Source of the DNA: Stenotrophomonas geniculata ATCC 19374 = JCM 13324
Lineage (GTDB): Bacteria > Pseudomonadota > Gammaproteobacteria > Xanthomonadales > Xanthomonadaceae
Length of the DNA: 64,000 nucleotides
Direction: 5' to 3'
Assembly (NCBI RefSeq): GCF_001431625.1
Contig: NZ_LLXT01000091.1
Coordinates: 1 to 64,000, forward strand
The first letter of the stretch is position 1. Every line of letters begins with the position of its first letter. This document shows, piece after piece, positions 28,883-37,350 of this stretch. The position numbers were made by a program, and so were the translations under genes. Below the pieces are notes generated by a model. That model made no database searches, had not been told where the DNA came from, and was given only the letters and a program-made list of their open reading frames with translations.

Positions 28883-29710
28883 TCAATCCAGGAACAGATC
28901 CGGCAACAACGGACGCGACGGATCCACTGCATAGCCCGAAAGATCGGTAATACCGGCCTGCGCCAGCACTTCATCGTCGATCAGGAACCGGCCGTGGAAA
29001 CCGGCCGCTTCGCGCACCAGTACCGCGTGTGCGGCATCGGCCATGATCTGTGGCGTGCGGCAGCCAGCCGCATCCACGCCCGGAATCATGTTGATCGCAT
29101 CGGTGGCGATGACGGTGCGCGGCCACAACGCATTCACCGCCACGCCCTGCGGGCCGAATTCCGCGGCCAGGCCCAGGGTGACGAAGCTCATGCCCATCTT
29201 CGCCAGCGTGTAGCCGGTATGCGCGCCCCACCACTTCGGCTCCAGGCTCGGCGGCGGTGCCAGGGTCAGGATGTGCGGGTTCGGCGCCTGCAGCAGGTAC
29301 GGCAGGCAGGCCTGCGCACACAGGAAACTGCCGCGCGAATTGACCTGCTGCATCAGGTCGAAACACTTCATCGGCGTATCCAGCGTGCCGCGCAACCAGA
29401 TCGCGCTGGCGTTGTTGATCAGGATGTCGATGCCACCGAAGGTGTCGACCGTGGCCGCCACCGCCGCCTGCACCTGCTCTTCCTCGCGGATGTCGCACTT
29501 CAGCGCCAGGCCCTGCCCGCCTGCAGCCGTCACCGCTTCGGCGGCGGTGTGGATGGTGCCCGGCAGCTTCGGATTCGGCACCGACGACTTGGCCGCAATG
29601 GCCACATTGGCGCCGTCGCGCGCAGCGCGCAGTGCGATGGCCAGGCCGATGCCACGCGAGGCACCGGTGATGAAAAGCGTTTTGCCCTGCAGACTGCCCA
29701 CGTTCCACAC
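28883..29710 (-). CDS. SDR family oxidoreductase (HSDL2-like)
   Basis: This 275-residue Rossmann-fold enzyme has the cofactor motif TGASRGIGLAIA, LINNASAIW (NNAG-like), and the active-site YTLAK (YxxxK). The sequence resembles hydroxysteroid-dehydrogenase-like protein 2: KSSVPNPKLPGTIHTAAEAV and PPSLEPKWWGAHTGYTLAKMG are characteristic. The usual catalytic serine region reads LAPPPSL, so the serine is displaced or lost. The start is GTG 29710 or, nine bases in, GTG 29701. The substrate is unknown. Confidence 0.87.
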   Translation of the reverse strand: MWNVGSLQGKTLFITGASRGIGLAIALRAARDGANVAIAAKSSVPNPKLPGTIHTAAEAVTAAGGQGLALKCDIREEEQVQAAVAATVDTFGGIDILINNASAIWLRGTLDTPMKCFDLMQQVNSRGSFLCAQACLPYLLQAPNPHILTLAPPPSLEPKWWGAHTGYTLAKMGMSFVTLGLAAEFGPQGVAVNALWPRTVIATDAINMIPGVDAAGCRTPQIMADAAHAVLVREAAGFHGRFLIDDEVLAQAGITDLSGYAVDPSRPLLPDLFLD

Positions 29711-29809
29711 TCCAGCGTATGCAATGAGCCGCTAGTATGCCGCGCCGACGCGGAGTTCACCCGCCCTTGACGATACTCGGGCCTCCAGACAACGCACGAG
29801 GTCCACGCC

Positions 29810-30493
29810 ATGCGCCGTTCCCGCCTGTTGCTGCCTGCCCTGGGGCTTGCCCTGCTGACCGCCTGCCAGGGCCGTTCGCCGGAACCCGGAAAGGAGCCGC
29901 CCGCCGGTGACGCGCCCAGTGCGGAGAAGGCCGCCGCCGACGGCAAGATGCGCTGGAGCGAGGCGGTGGTCTGGGATGGCGACCTCAACGCCTGCCGCCA
30001 GGGCGAGAACGCGGCCACCCGGGATTGCCTTCGCGACGCGATGCGCGCCGGTGGCGCCAGTGCCGAGGCCATCACCGCCGCCGAGCAGTTGTCCACCGGC
30101 GGTGAGTTGGCCTATGTGACCGCCTGGCACGAGAACGAAGGACTGGGCATTGCCACGGTCGAGTATCCGTTCCGCGCCAACACCAATGAAGGTACCCGCC
30201 TGGTCGATGCCAGCGGCAAGCGCATCGATGTGGATGCCGTGCAGTTGGACGACACCCTGCGTGCCGACCCCACTGTGCAGGAACTGCTGAAGGCCAACCC
30301 GCAAGCCACGCCGTTCGCACCGGCGCAGTCGGCCGGCGCCTCGCCATTGGATAACGGCGGCATCCGGCTGCTGTACCGCACACCGCTGCGCGACTGCCAC
30401 GCCTGCCCGGACGTGGGACAGTTGCAGATCGCCTATGACTTCGACGCCAAGCGCAACTTCATCGGCCAGCAGGTGGTGCCGGCGACGCCGTAA
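29810..30493 (+). CDS. Putative lipoprotein of unknown function
   Basis: This 227-residue protein has a lipoprotein signal (LLLPALGLALLTACQG) and a Pro/Ala-rich linker (residues 20-45). The mature part has four cysteines (NACRQ, RDCLR, RDCHACPD). I do not recognise a family. It is divergent from the SDR gene with about 100 nt between starts. Codon use is like its neighbours, so it looks native. Confidence 0.75.
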   Translation: MRRSRLLLPALGLALLTACQGRSPEPGKEPPAGDAPSAEKAAADGKMRWSEAVVWDGDLNACRQGENAATRDCLRDAMRAGGASAEAITAAEQLSTGGELAYVTAWHENEGLGIATVEYPFRANTNEGTRLVDASGKRIDVDAVQLDDTLRADPTVQELLKANPQATPFAPAQSAGASPLDNGGIRLLYRTPLRDCHACPDVGQLQIAYDFDAKRNFIGQQVVPATP

Positions 30494-30517
30494 GGCGTTG
30501 AGCGTCGCGATGCTGTG

Positions 30518-30540
30518 GTAGCGCCGGGCCTTGCCCGGCG
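30518..30540 (+). repeat. GTAG-headed stem-loop (SMAG)
   Basis: GTAGCGCCGGGCC-TT-GCCCGGCG follows the lipoprotein gene by 24 nt. The remaining bases to 30636 show nothing recognisable. Confidence 0.85.
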
Positions 30541-30636
30541 ACATCGACTGAGCGGACCATGGATATTGGCTTTCCCCTGACCAAAAGCCGAACGACGACC
30601 AGAGCGGCAGCGCCTCGCATTTCGCGACGGAGAGAA

Positions 30637-31140
30637 TCAAAGGGATCGTCGATAGAATGATTCAGTCGCCAACCGGCTTCCAATTACCGATCTAACATAG
30701 GTAGCCCGCGCTTTGCCGGACTGTGAGTACTCGGCAAAAATCGCCATTGCTTCGGACCTCATCTCGGCACCACCGGTGGCCGTAAATATGAAGAATGAGG
30801 GCTCAAGATAACCAACAGTCTCCCGCATAAATCGCCTGCACTCATCAAGCGGAAAATCTATGGCGTAATCCGCCCAATCGATGTAGCGCCTCCAGAAAGC
30901 AGAAACCCCCCATTTCCCGTGCTTCTCATCAACGAAGAGCTTCAACTCAGAGAGCATATTGGCGCATGCATCTACAGTTTCGTCATCCAAATCCAGGGAA
31001 GCGACGCGACCGGGATCAACCGCCTGCCAACAAAAAACCATAAAGTCTGCAATAAAGCCCTCTTCACAGCCTTCGAAGAAATTGCTCTTGTACCAAGCAA
31101 TAGTTTTGGTCACATCAGCCAATTCATCAGAATCAATCAT
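30637..31140 (-). CDS. Putative immunity protein of a lost Rhs toxin
   Basis: This 167-residue acidic, soluble protein has no signal peptide (MIDSDELADVTKTIAWYK, FMVFCWQAVDPGRV, WADYAIDFPLDECRRFM). I do not recognise a family. Three things suggest an immunity protein: the start overlaps the stop of an Rhs-type gene (TGATG at 31142-31138), it is small and acidic, and its DNA is clearly AT-richer than both flanks, with codons such as AAA, ATT, AAT and AGA that neighbours avoid. An in-frame GTG at 31143 is an alternative start. The function is inference from context. Confidence 0.6.
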   Translation of the reverse strand: MIDSDELADVTKTIAWYKSNFFEGCEEGFIADFMVFCWQAVDPGRVASLDLDDETVDACANMLSELKLFVDEKHGKWGVSAFWRRYIDWADYAIDFPLDECRRFMRETVGYLEPSFFIFTATGGAEMRSEAMAIFAEYSQSGKARATYVRSVIGSRLATESFYRRSL

Positions 31141-31556
31141 CACCCCACCTTTCCGGCGGGATTAACGTCTGCGTTGACTATCCCACCGTTCCGCACATGA
31201 ACCCAAACCTGCGCCCCTCCTCTCATCGTCTGGGTGTACGTACTGACGCCGGCAGTGTTGGCGTTGAATTTTCCAGCCCCCACCAGATCCATCTCGACGC
31301 TGAAGCGACGCCGCATCTGCACAGGCAGTGCGTTGTTGCCGGGAAGGCTGACATCGGTCACGGCAAATTCGGTCTTGCCGTTGTAGAGGCTGACCCTCTC
31401 ACCAAAGAGATCGTCCTTCAGCGCGGTCAGATTCTGTGCGGACTCGATGAGCTTGCGATACTCCTGATACGGCTGGACCGCCGAGACCGTTCCCGCACCC
31501 ACACACAGCGTCAGTACCGCAATCACGCGGTACTGCCAAGTAGAAAATCGACTCAC
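31140..31556 (-). pseudogene. Truncated Rhs-family toxin gene (N-terminus joined to a short C-terminal tail)
   Basis: The 138-residue frame is open. Residues 1-26 are a signal-peptide-like segment (VIAVLTLCVGAGTVSAV). Residues 27-101 look like the N-terminal region of large Rhs/YD-repeat proteins of Xanthomonadaceae: PYQEYRKLIESAQNLTALKD, LFGERVSLYNGKTEF, VTDVSLPGNNALPVQMRRRF. Residues 102-138 (YTQTMRGGAQVWVHVRNGGI and on) look like the end of a different, toxin-like domain. The thousand or more residues of YD repeats expected between them are missing. Internal deletion by recombination is the simplest reading. It is directly coupled to the putative immunity gene. Confidence 0.65.
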
Positions 31557-31720
31557 AGCATTCCCCTCGCGTCCGCATGCGAGCCCGCGCCAAGGCGGCG
31601 CGACGACGCTTCCATGCGACTCTCTTGCTCTCGATTCTAAGTGAGTGCCACGGGCAGATGAAAGGTATTTTCAGCGCCAATTATCTGGCGCCTACGTGCA
31701 ATCATCGAACTGCGAACAGC

Positions 31721-31743
31721 ATCCACGCATGGCGTGGATCTAC
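31721..31743 (-). repeat. GTAG stem-loop supplying the stop of the DUF2867 gene
   Basis: Read on the minus strand it is GTAGATCCACGCCATGCGTG followed by GAT. The TAG of its head (31742-31740) is the stop codon of the gene at 31740-32246. Confidence 0.85.
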
Positions 31744-32246
31744 CGGTACGCCTGCACCTGCTTCTTCAGCAGATGCGGCACGATCAACCGATGCACCGGC
31801 GCAACCGGCAGCATGTACACGCGCCCGAACGCGTTGTGCGTATGCACCACGGTCGCCACTTCCAGCACGTCGCCCTGCCACTGCAGGGCCAGCTGCACAC
31901 GCAAGTGGCGGTCGTTGTCCTCCAGCACGATGGCATCGTCATCCATCGACTGCAGGGTGAAGATGCCCAGCCGCTGGCCGGGTTGAGGATCTTCGACAAC
32001 CTGCACCGCCCGCAACGAGCCCAGATGCTTCATGCCGAGCAGGCGCATGCCGTGGTTGCGCAGCGCCATCAGCCCATCGAACCAGCCGGGAATGGTCGCC
32101 GCCATGTCGCGGTAGGCCTGCAGTGCGGTACGCCCGTCGCGCCGGGTGGTGGCCTGACAGGCGTGCACGAAGTCGGCACCAGGCAACTGCGCACGCAACA
32201 CATTGCCCGCGCTCGGCGGGCCGGTCACTACCCGCGAAGCCTTCAC
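31740..32246 (-). CDS. DUF2867 family protein
   Basis: This 168-residue protein has GADFVHACQATTRRDGRTAL, PGWFDGLMALRNHGMRLLGM, FTLQSMDDDAIVLEDNDRHL and the C-terminal HTHNAFGRVYMLPVAPVHRL, the pattern of DUF2867 proteins. The family belongs to the START/polyketide-cyclase-like group and lacks an assigned reaction. The start is GTG 32246, overlapping the stop of the upstream kinase-like gene (GTGA); an upstream ATG in frame lies inside that gene. The stop is the TAG of a SMAG element. Confidence 0.82.
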   Translation of the reverse strand: MKASRVVTGPPSAGNVLRAQLPGADFVHACQATTRRDGRTALQAYRDMAATIPGWFDGLMALRNHGMRLLGMKHLGSLRAVQVVEDPQPGQRLGIFTLQSMDDDAIVLEDNDRHLRVQLALQWQGDVLEVATVVHTHNAFGRVYMLPVAPVHRLIVPHLLKKQVQAYR

Positions 32247-32905
32247 GGCTTGGGCCCCTGCCCTTCGTTGTCTTCCCAATGCAGGATACGGCGGGTGACG
32301 AAGCGGTAGACCGGCTTGCCGGTAGCAAACCACAGTTCACGCACCCACGAGGTGCGCTTGAGCACGCGCTTCTCCACCGGGGTGAGCGATTCACGGCAAT
32401 ACATGCGCTTGTGCTTGAGCAGGTGGCGCAGGTCCTCGCGCGCCAGCAGCCGCATCCAGCGCGAGCGAGGGTTGCCGATCACCGCCAGCTGGAAGTCGAT
32501 CAGCGCCGGCCGTCCATCTTCAGTGACCAGCCAGTTGGCCTCCTTGGCCAGATCGTTGTGGGCCACGCCGTTGCGATGCAGCTGCTGCAGCAGCCGGCGC
32601 GCGGCGCGGAACCAGGCCAGGTCGCCGCGCGGTGGGCGCTGGTACATGGCGTCGCCGGCCATGAAGCTGCGATCCAGGTGATGGCCATTCCAGGCCAGCA
32701 GCTGCGGCACATCGGCCATGCCGTGAATGTGCTGCAGCGCGCGGGCCTCGCGGCGGGCCAGCCACCATGCAGGCAGCCGCAACCACAGAGGCGTGGCGCC
32801 CAGATCACGGCGCACGAAGGGGCCATCGGGCCCTTTCACAAGGAGGATCCGGCCGAAGCTGTCGGCCTTCAAAGCATGCGGTTGAGCGTCTGGCGTATGC
32901 GGCAT
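32243..32905 (-). CDS. Protein-kinase-fold phosphotransferase
   Basis: This 220-residue protein has a minimal kinase-like fold. The catalytic loop is GVAHNDLAKEANWL (HxDxxxxN) and the metal-binding motif is LIDFQLAVIG (DFx). An N-terminal lysine is possible in GRILLVKGPDG. The C-terminal 60 residues are basic (RLLAREDLRHLLKHKRMYCR). It resembles RIO/lipopolysaccharide-kinase-like single-domain enzymes; a sugar or lipid target is as likely as a protein. It is coupled by a 4-nt overlap to the DUF2867 gene. Confidence 0.8.
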   Translation of the reverse strand: MPHTPDAQPHALKADSFGRILLVKGPDGPFVRRDLGATPLWLRLPAWWLARREARALQHIHGMADVPQLLAWNGHHLDRSFMAGDAMYQRPPRGDLAWFRAARRLLQQLHRNGVAHNDLAKEANWLVTEDGRPALIDFQLAVIGNPRSRWMRLLAREDLRHLLKHKRMYCRESLTPVEKRVLKRTSWVRELWFATGKPVYRFVTRRILHWEDNEGQGPKP

Positions 32906-32978
32906 GGGCCCATTCTAGGCGATGGCACTGGTTGCAAACGGTCACGAAGCGGCTGGGAACCAGTCACCTTCACGCCCC

Positions 32979-32984
32979 TATAAT
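32979..32984 (+). promoter_or_regulatory. -10 box placed for a leaderless transcript
   Basis: A perfect TATAAT ends 6 nt before the ATG at 32991, so a normal start of transcription would fall on the start codon. No Shine-Dalgarno sequence fits in the remaining bases. A clear -35 box is not seen. Confidence 0.55.
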
Positions 32985-32990
32985 CGGGCA

Positions 32991-34985
32991 ATGGACTCTT
33001 CATGGATCGACGCCACCCTCGCGTGGATTGCCGCTCATCCCGTGTTGGCGGGTGCGGTCATTTTTCTGATCGCCTTCTGCGATGCGGTCATCATTCTCGG
33101 CGCGATCGTGCCGGCGCTTCCGTTGCTGTTCGCGGTGGGCGTGTTCATCGGCCTGGGCCAGATCTCCGGGCCGTACGCGGTGGCGGCGGCAGCCCTGGGC
33201 GCGTTCGCCGGTGACGGCATCAGTTACTGGATCGGCCGCCGCTGGGGCGACCGGCTGCGTGGCGTGTGGCCGTTCAGCCGCTACCCGCAGCTGCTCGACC
33301 GCGGCGAGAACCTGTTCCGCCGCAACGCCTTCAAAAGCATCCTGATCGCACGCTACGTCGGCGCGATCCGCCCATTCGTGCCGGCCATCGCCGGCATGAT
33401 GAAGATGCCGGCCAGCCGCTACGTGCAGGCCAGCGGCATCGCCAGCATCTCCTGGGCCGTACTGTTCCTGGCCCCGGGCTGGATCCTCGGTGAGGCGTAT
33501 GACGCGGTGGCCGCCGTGGCCGGGCGACTGGTAGTGGTGGTCGGCCTGCTGGCGGTGATCCTCGGCCTGGTCTGGGCCATCGTGCTGTACGGCTACCGCT
33601 GGTCGGCCGCGCGCATGGACAACTGGCTGGCACGCCTGCTGGACTGGTCCAACCGCCACCCGACGCTGGGCCGCTATACCGTCGGCGTGCTTGATCCCAA
33701 GCGCCGTGAATCGGTGCCGCTGGCGATGCTGGCGTTGATGCTGCTGGTACTGGGCTGGGGCTGGTTCGCATTGTTGACCGTGGTGGTCGCGCACGGCGAG
33801 CCGCTGGCGATCGACCTGCTGGTGCACCAGGCCATGCTGGCGCTGCGCAATCCGCTGGCCGATTACCCGATGGCCGCGCTGGCATCGCTGGGCGCCTGGC
33901 AGGTACTGCTGCCGGCCACCGCTGCAGCGATGGGCTACCTGATCTGGCGCCGGCGCTGGATGGCGGCCGCACATTGGCTGGCCGCCCTCGCCTTCGGCCT
34001 GGCGCTGACCATGCTGCTGGGTGCCACCGTGGATGTGGTGCGCCCGGTCGACGCCAGCAGCGGCTTCGGCTTCCCTTCGGTGTCGGTGACCATGGCCACC
34101 ATCACCTTCGGCTTCTTCGCAGTGCTGATCGCGCGTGAGATGCCCGGCCGCACCCGCGTCTGGCCGTACCTGGTGTCGGGCATCGTGGTCAGCCTGATCG
34201 GCTTCTCGCGCCTGTACCTGGGTGCGCATTGGCTGAGCGACGTGATCGGCGGCATGCTGTTCGGCACGTTCTGGCTGCTGGTGCTGGGCATCGCCTACCG
34301 CCGCCGCTTCAACCGCTCGTTCTGGGTGAAACCGGTGGCCTGGCTGTTCTATGGCGTCTTCGCCGTGGCGGCGATGTGGTACGCGCCGCGCCACATCCCG
34401 GTGAAGCTGGAACGCTTCGAGCCAACCCTGCCGGCACCGCAGGCGATGGACATGCAGGCCTGGTGGCAGCACGACTGGGTGCAGCTGCCGGCGCGTCGCA
34501 ACGAGTTCGACGACGACCAGCGCTGGCCGCTGGACGTGCAGGTGGCCGGCCCGCTGGCCCCGCTGCAGGCGCAGCTGGAAGCACGCGGCTGGAAGCGGCA
34601 GGAACAGGCGGGCTGGCAACAGGCGCTGCTGATGCTGGACAAGAACACCGGCGCCGACGAACTACCGGTGCTGCCGGCCACGCTGGACACCCGCGTGGAA
34701 GCACTGCTGATGGTGCGCCAAGGCGCGCAGCCGGATGAGCGCTATGTGCTGCGCCTGTGGCCGGCGCCCGCGCAGTTGCAGCCGGGCAGCACGCCGCTGT
34801 GGCTGGGCAGCGCGCAGACCCTGCGCTACGAGCGCCACTTCGAATGGATCGGCATGTGGCACCCGCTGCGTGGCGTCGACCCGGCATTGAATGCCGTGAA
34901 GGACGCCGTGCAGGACCTGCCGCAGCGCGAGGATGTGCACAGCGAAACCGGGTTGCCGGTGCTGCGGTTGAAGACCACACCGTGA
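32991..34985 (+). CDS. DedA-PAP2-LssY fusion membrane protein
   Basis: This 664-residue protein has three parts. Residues 1-200 are a DedA/SNARE-associated domain (AFAGDGISYWIGRRWGDRLR, RNAFKSILIARYVGAIRPFVP). Residues about 240-440 form a PAP2 phosphatase-like membrane domain with RP in VDVVRP and SRLYLGAHWLSDVIGG. Residues about 480-650 are a soluble LssY-type domain. The PAP2 signatures are degenerate: PSGH reads PSVS and the K of KxxxxxxRP is missing, so phosphatase activity is doubtful. DedA proteins flip polyprenyl or phospholipids; a role in envelope lipid recycling is inferred. Confidence 0.87.
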   Translation: MDSSWIDATLAWIAAHPVLAGAVIFLIAFCDAVIILGAIVPALPLLFAVGVFIGLGQISGPYAVAAAALGAFAGDGISYWIGRRWGDRLRGVWPFSRYPQLLDRGENLFRRNAFKSILIARYVGAIRPFVPAIAGMMKMPASRYVQASGIASISWAVLFLAPGWILGEAYDAVAAVAGRLVVVVGLLAVILGLVWAIVLYGYRWSAARMDNWLARLLDWSNRHPTLGRYTVGVLDPKRRESVPLAMLALMLLVLGWGWFALLTVVVAHGEPLAIDLLVHQAMLALRNPLADYPMAALASLGAWQVLLPATAAAMGYLIWRRRWMAAAHWLAALAFGLALTMLLGATVDVVRPVDASSGFGFPSVSVTMATITFGFFAVLIAREMPGRTRVWPYLVSGIVVSLIGFSRLYLGAHWLSDVIGGMLFGTFWLLVLGIAYRRRFNRSFWVKPVAWLFYGVFAVAAMWYAPRHIPVKLERFEPTLPAPQAMDMQAWWQHDWVQLPARRNEFDDDQRWPLDVQVAGPLAPLQAQLEARGWKRQEQAGWQQALLMLDKNTGADELPVLPATLDTRVEALLMVRQGAQPDERYVLRLWPAPAQLQPGSTPLWLGSAQTLRYERHFEWIGMWHPLRGVDPALNAVKDAVQDLPQREDVHSETGLPVLRLKTTP

Positions 34986-34991
34986 TGGAGC

Positions 34992-35086
34992 CGCCGGGCA
35001 TGGCCCGGCGCTACCGGAACACGGACGGGTAGCGCCGGGCCATGCCCGGCGGAGGTAGATCCACGCCATGCGTGGATGGCTTCTAC
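34992..35086. repeat. Cluster of three GTAG stem-loops
   Basis: 34992-35014 has its GTAG head on the minus strand (CGCCGGGCATGGCCCGGCG, CTAC). 35029-35050 is GTAGCGCCGGGCCATGCCCG and on. 35054-35086 starts GTAGATCCACGCCATGCGTG and ends CTTCTAC, so both strands read GTAG at the end. The minus-strand TAG at 35085-35083 is the stop codon of the LON-domain gene. Confidence 0.85.
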
Positions 35087-35661
35087 GGCATCCAGCCCAG
35101 CAACTGCTGCAGTCGCTGGTGCGGGTCGTCCATCTGCAGCAGCTGCAACCGCTGCTGCTCGCTCAGCGGCAACAGCTCGGCCAGCCGCCAGCCGACCCAG
35201 CTGGCCTGGTCCAGCAACGCCGGGTTGGCCGGTGCATAGGCTTCACCCGCCTGTTCGATGATGTGCCCCAGCACCGTGGCCAGCAGCGCATGCTGCGGCC
35301 GCAGTTCGTCGTCGGGGTCTTCCTCGCACCAGCGCACATCGGCCACCACCAGCCCGTTGTCGCGCACGCGGGTGCGCTCGACATGGAAACGGCGGGTACC
35401 GCGCAGACGCAACTGCAGCACGCCGTCGGCGCCGACATCGAAGTCTTCGATGCGTACCTGCACGCCATACGCGGCCGGCGTTGCCGGGGCTCCCACTTCC
35501 TGGCCGTCGAGGATCAGGCAGACACCAAAGCCCTCACCACTGCGGCCGCTGTCGCGCACCAGATCCAGGTAGCGCCGTTCGAACACGCGCAGGCCCACCG
35601 CCGCACCTGGCACCAGCGTGGTGTGCAGCGGAAACAGCGGCAGCGAACCGTCGACGCTCAT
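35083..35661 (-). CDS. LON substrate-binding-domain protein
   Basis: This 192-residue protein corresponds to the N-terminal domain of Lon protease without the ATPase or protease parts: LPLFPLHTTLVPGAAVGLRV, FERRYLDLVRD and FGVCLI are typical. The C-terminal half is helical (LAELLPLSEQQRLQLLQMDD, PHQRLQQLLGW). The role of such stand-alone proteins is unknown. The start overlaps the mpl stop by 4 nt (ATGA, 35661-35658). The stop is TAG, provided by a SMAG element. Confidence 0.9.
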   Translation of the reverse strand: MSVDGSLPLFPLHTTLVPGAAVGLRVFERRYLDLVRDSGRSGEGFGVCLILDGQEVGAPATPAAYGVQVRIEDFDVGADGVLQLRLRGTRRFHVERTRVRDNGLVVADVRWCEEDPDDELRPQHALLATVLGHIIEQAGEAYAPANPALLDQASWVGWRLAELLPLSEQQRLQLLQMDDPHQRLQQLLGWMP

Positions 35662-37022
35662 CGGGCCTGCAGCGCGGCAAGGAAGCGGCGCGGTGCGCCG
35701 TCGAAGCCACCGTTGGACATGAACACCACGTGGTCACCCCTGCGCGCGCTGGCCTGCAATTGCGCCAGCAGCGCGTCGGTATCGGGCACCGCGTGCGCTT
35801 CGCCACGCACTGCGGCGATCACCGCAGCAGCATCCCAGGCCAGTTCCGGGCGATGCAGGAACACCACTTCATCGGCCAGCGCCAGCGAGGGTGCCAGCGC
35901 CTGCGCGTGTGCGCCCAGCCGCATCGAATTGCTGCGCGGCTCCATCGCGACCACGATGCGCGCATCGCCCACCTTGGCGCGCAGCCCTTCCAGCGTGGTG
36001 GCGATTGCGGTCGGGTGGTGGGCGAAATCGTCGTAGACGGTGATGCCCTCGTGGCTGCCGATCACTTCCATGCGCCGCTTGACGCTGCGGAAGCGCGCCA
36101 GCGCCGGGATCACCTCGGCCGGCGCAACACCCACCGCATGTGCGGCTGCCAGCGCCGCCAGGCCGTTGAGGACGTTGTGGCGGCCCAGCAACGACCACTG
36201 CACATCACCCAGTGCCTGCCCGCGGTGGTGCACGCGGAACGCGCTGCCATCGGCAGCCAGCAGTTCCGCATGCCACTCCAGCGATGGATCGAAGCCGAAG
36301 CGCTCGACCGGGGTCCAGCAGCCCATCGCCAGCACTTCGGCCAGATGCTGATCCTCGCCATTGACGATCAGTCGGCCACGCGCCGGCACCGTGCGCACCA
36401 GGTGGTGGAACTGGCGCTGGATCGCGGCCACGTCCGGGAAGATGTCGGCGTGATCGTATTCAAGGTTGTTGAGGATGGCCACCAGCGGCCGGTAGTGCAC
36501 GAACTTGCTGCGCTTGTCGAAGAAGGCGGTGTCGTACTCGTCGGCCTCGACCACGAACTCGCGGCCCTGGCCCAGGCGGGCGGAGACGCCGAAATCCTCG
36601 GCGACGCCGCCGATCAGGAAACCGGGAGAACGACCGGCGCTTTCCAGCAGCCAGGTGAGGATGGTGGTAGTGGTGGTCTTGCCATGGGTACCGGCCACGG
36701 CCAGCGTGTCGCGGCCCGGCAGCACCTGTTCGGACAGCCACTGGGCACCGGAAATGTAGCGCTGGCCGGCGTCGAGCACGGCCTCAACGGCGGCATTGCC
36801 GCGCGAGAGTGCGTTGCCGATCACCACCTCGTCGGTGCCCTGTGGCACGCTGTCGGCGCGGTAGCCCTGGTCCAGGGTGATACCCAGCTGCTCGAGCTGG
36901 GTCGACATCGGCGGATAGATGGCCTGGTCGCTGCCACTGACCGTATGGCCCAGTTCCCGCGCCAGGGCGGCCACGCCGCCCATGAAGGTGCCGGCGATTG
37001 CAAGGATATGTACGCTGCTCAT
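35658..37022 (-). CDS. mpl: UDP-MurNAc:L-Ala-gamma-D-Glu-meso-DAP ligase Mpl
   Basis: Mpl re-attaches recycled murein tripeptide to UDP-MurNAc. The 454-residue Mur ligase has MSSVHILAIAGTFMGGVAAL (nucleotide-sugar domain), VAGTHGKTTTTTILTWLLES (ATP P-loop), LNNLEYDHADIF, and ITVYDDFAHHPTAIATTLEG with MEPRSNSMRLG in the C-terminal domain. The start ATG at 37022 is chosen; upstream in-frame residues are not Mur-like. The LON-domain gene follows with a 4-nt overlap, so peptidoglycan recycling and that protein are co-translated. Confidence 0.96.
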   Translation of the reverse strand: MSSVHILAIAGTFMGGVAALARELGHTVSGSDQAIYPPMSTQLEQLGITLDQGYRADSVPQGTDEVVIGNALSRGNAAVEAVLDAGQRYISGAQWLSEQVLPGRDTLAVAGTHGKTTTTTILTWLLESAGRSPGFLIGGVAEDFGVSARLGQGREFVVEADEYDTAFFDKRSKFVHYRPLVAILNNLEYDHADIFPDVAAIQRQFHHLVRTVPARGRLIVNGEDQHLAEVLAMGCWTPVERFGFDPSLEWHAELLAADGSAFRVHHRGQALGDVQWSLLGRHNVLNGLAALAAAHAVGVAPAEVIPALARFRSVKRRMEVIGSHEGITVYDDFAHHPTAIATTLEGLRAKVGDARIVVAMEPRSNSMRLGAHAQALAPSLALADEVVFLHRPELAWDAAAVIAAVRGEAHAVPDTDALLAQLQASARRGDHVVFMSNGGFDGAPRRFLAALQAR

Positions 37023-37350
37023 GACCGAGGATTGTGACCGATGACGGCTGTATAGGGCCAATGTCCGATCCGGGGTAAGACAAGTCCTACACAGGATGTG
37101 AGAAAACTCCAATCTTCTGTCAGGGAAATCCCGATAGCGATGTTCTGTGAACCCGGACACAATTCGAACTGCCAGCCGCAGTACCCGAACCGGTCCTACT
37201 CCCCAAGAGGCCATCCCCAAGGGAGCTCATGCTGCGGGGCCCTGAGCAAGCCCTCTGCTGGCGCCTATCAAACGACACAGGCCTGGTCCTCGCGGACCAG
37301 GCCTGTGTTTTTTGCGCCCGAAGGGCCGGCAGTGCACCGGCCCTGCAGGA
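37023..37350. other. Intergenic region mpl/adk with possible plus-strand small RNA
   Basis: No protein-coding gene is convincing here. The region carries the mpl promoter side on the left and the adk 3' side on the right, both minus-strand. A strong plus-strand intrinsic terminator lies at 37275-37313, though no plus-strand gene is annotated before it. C-rich, potentially unpaired segments (TACTCCCCAAG, CATCCCCAAGG) precede it. A small RNA on the plus strand is possible; I cannot fix its 5' end. Confidence 0.4.
37275..37313 (+). terminator. Strong intrinsic terminator (plus strand, also usable for adk)
   Basis: A 15-bp perfect stem ACACAGGCCTGGTCC/GGACCAGGCCTGTGT with a TCGC loop is followed at once by six T on the plus strand. 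On the minus strand the hairpin is followed by CGTTTGA, so it may also end the adk message. Confidence 0.85.

Noticed and set aside
30459-30683. A 74-codon minus-strand frame overlapping the end of the putative immunity gene
   Set aside because: It runs through a SMAG hairpin and has no family resemblance or ribosome binding site.
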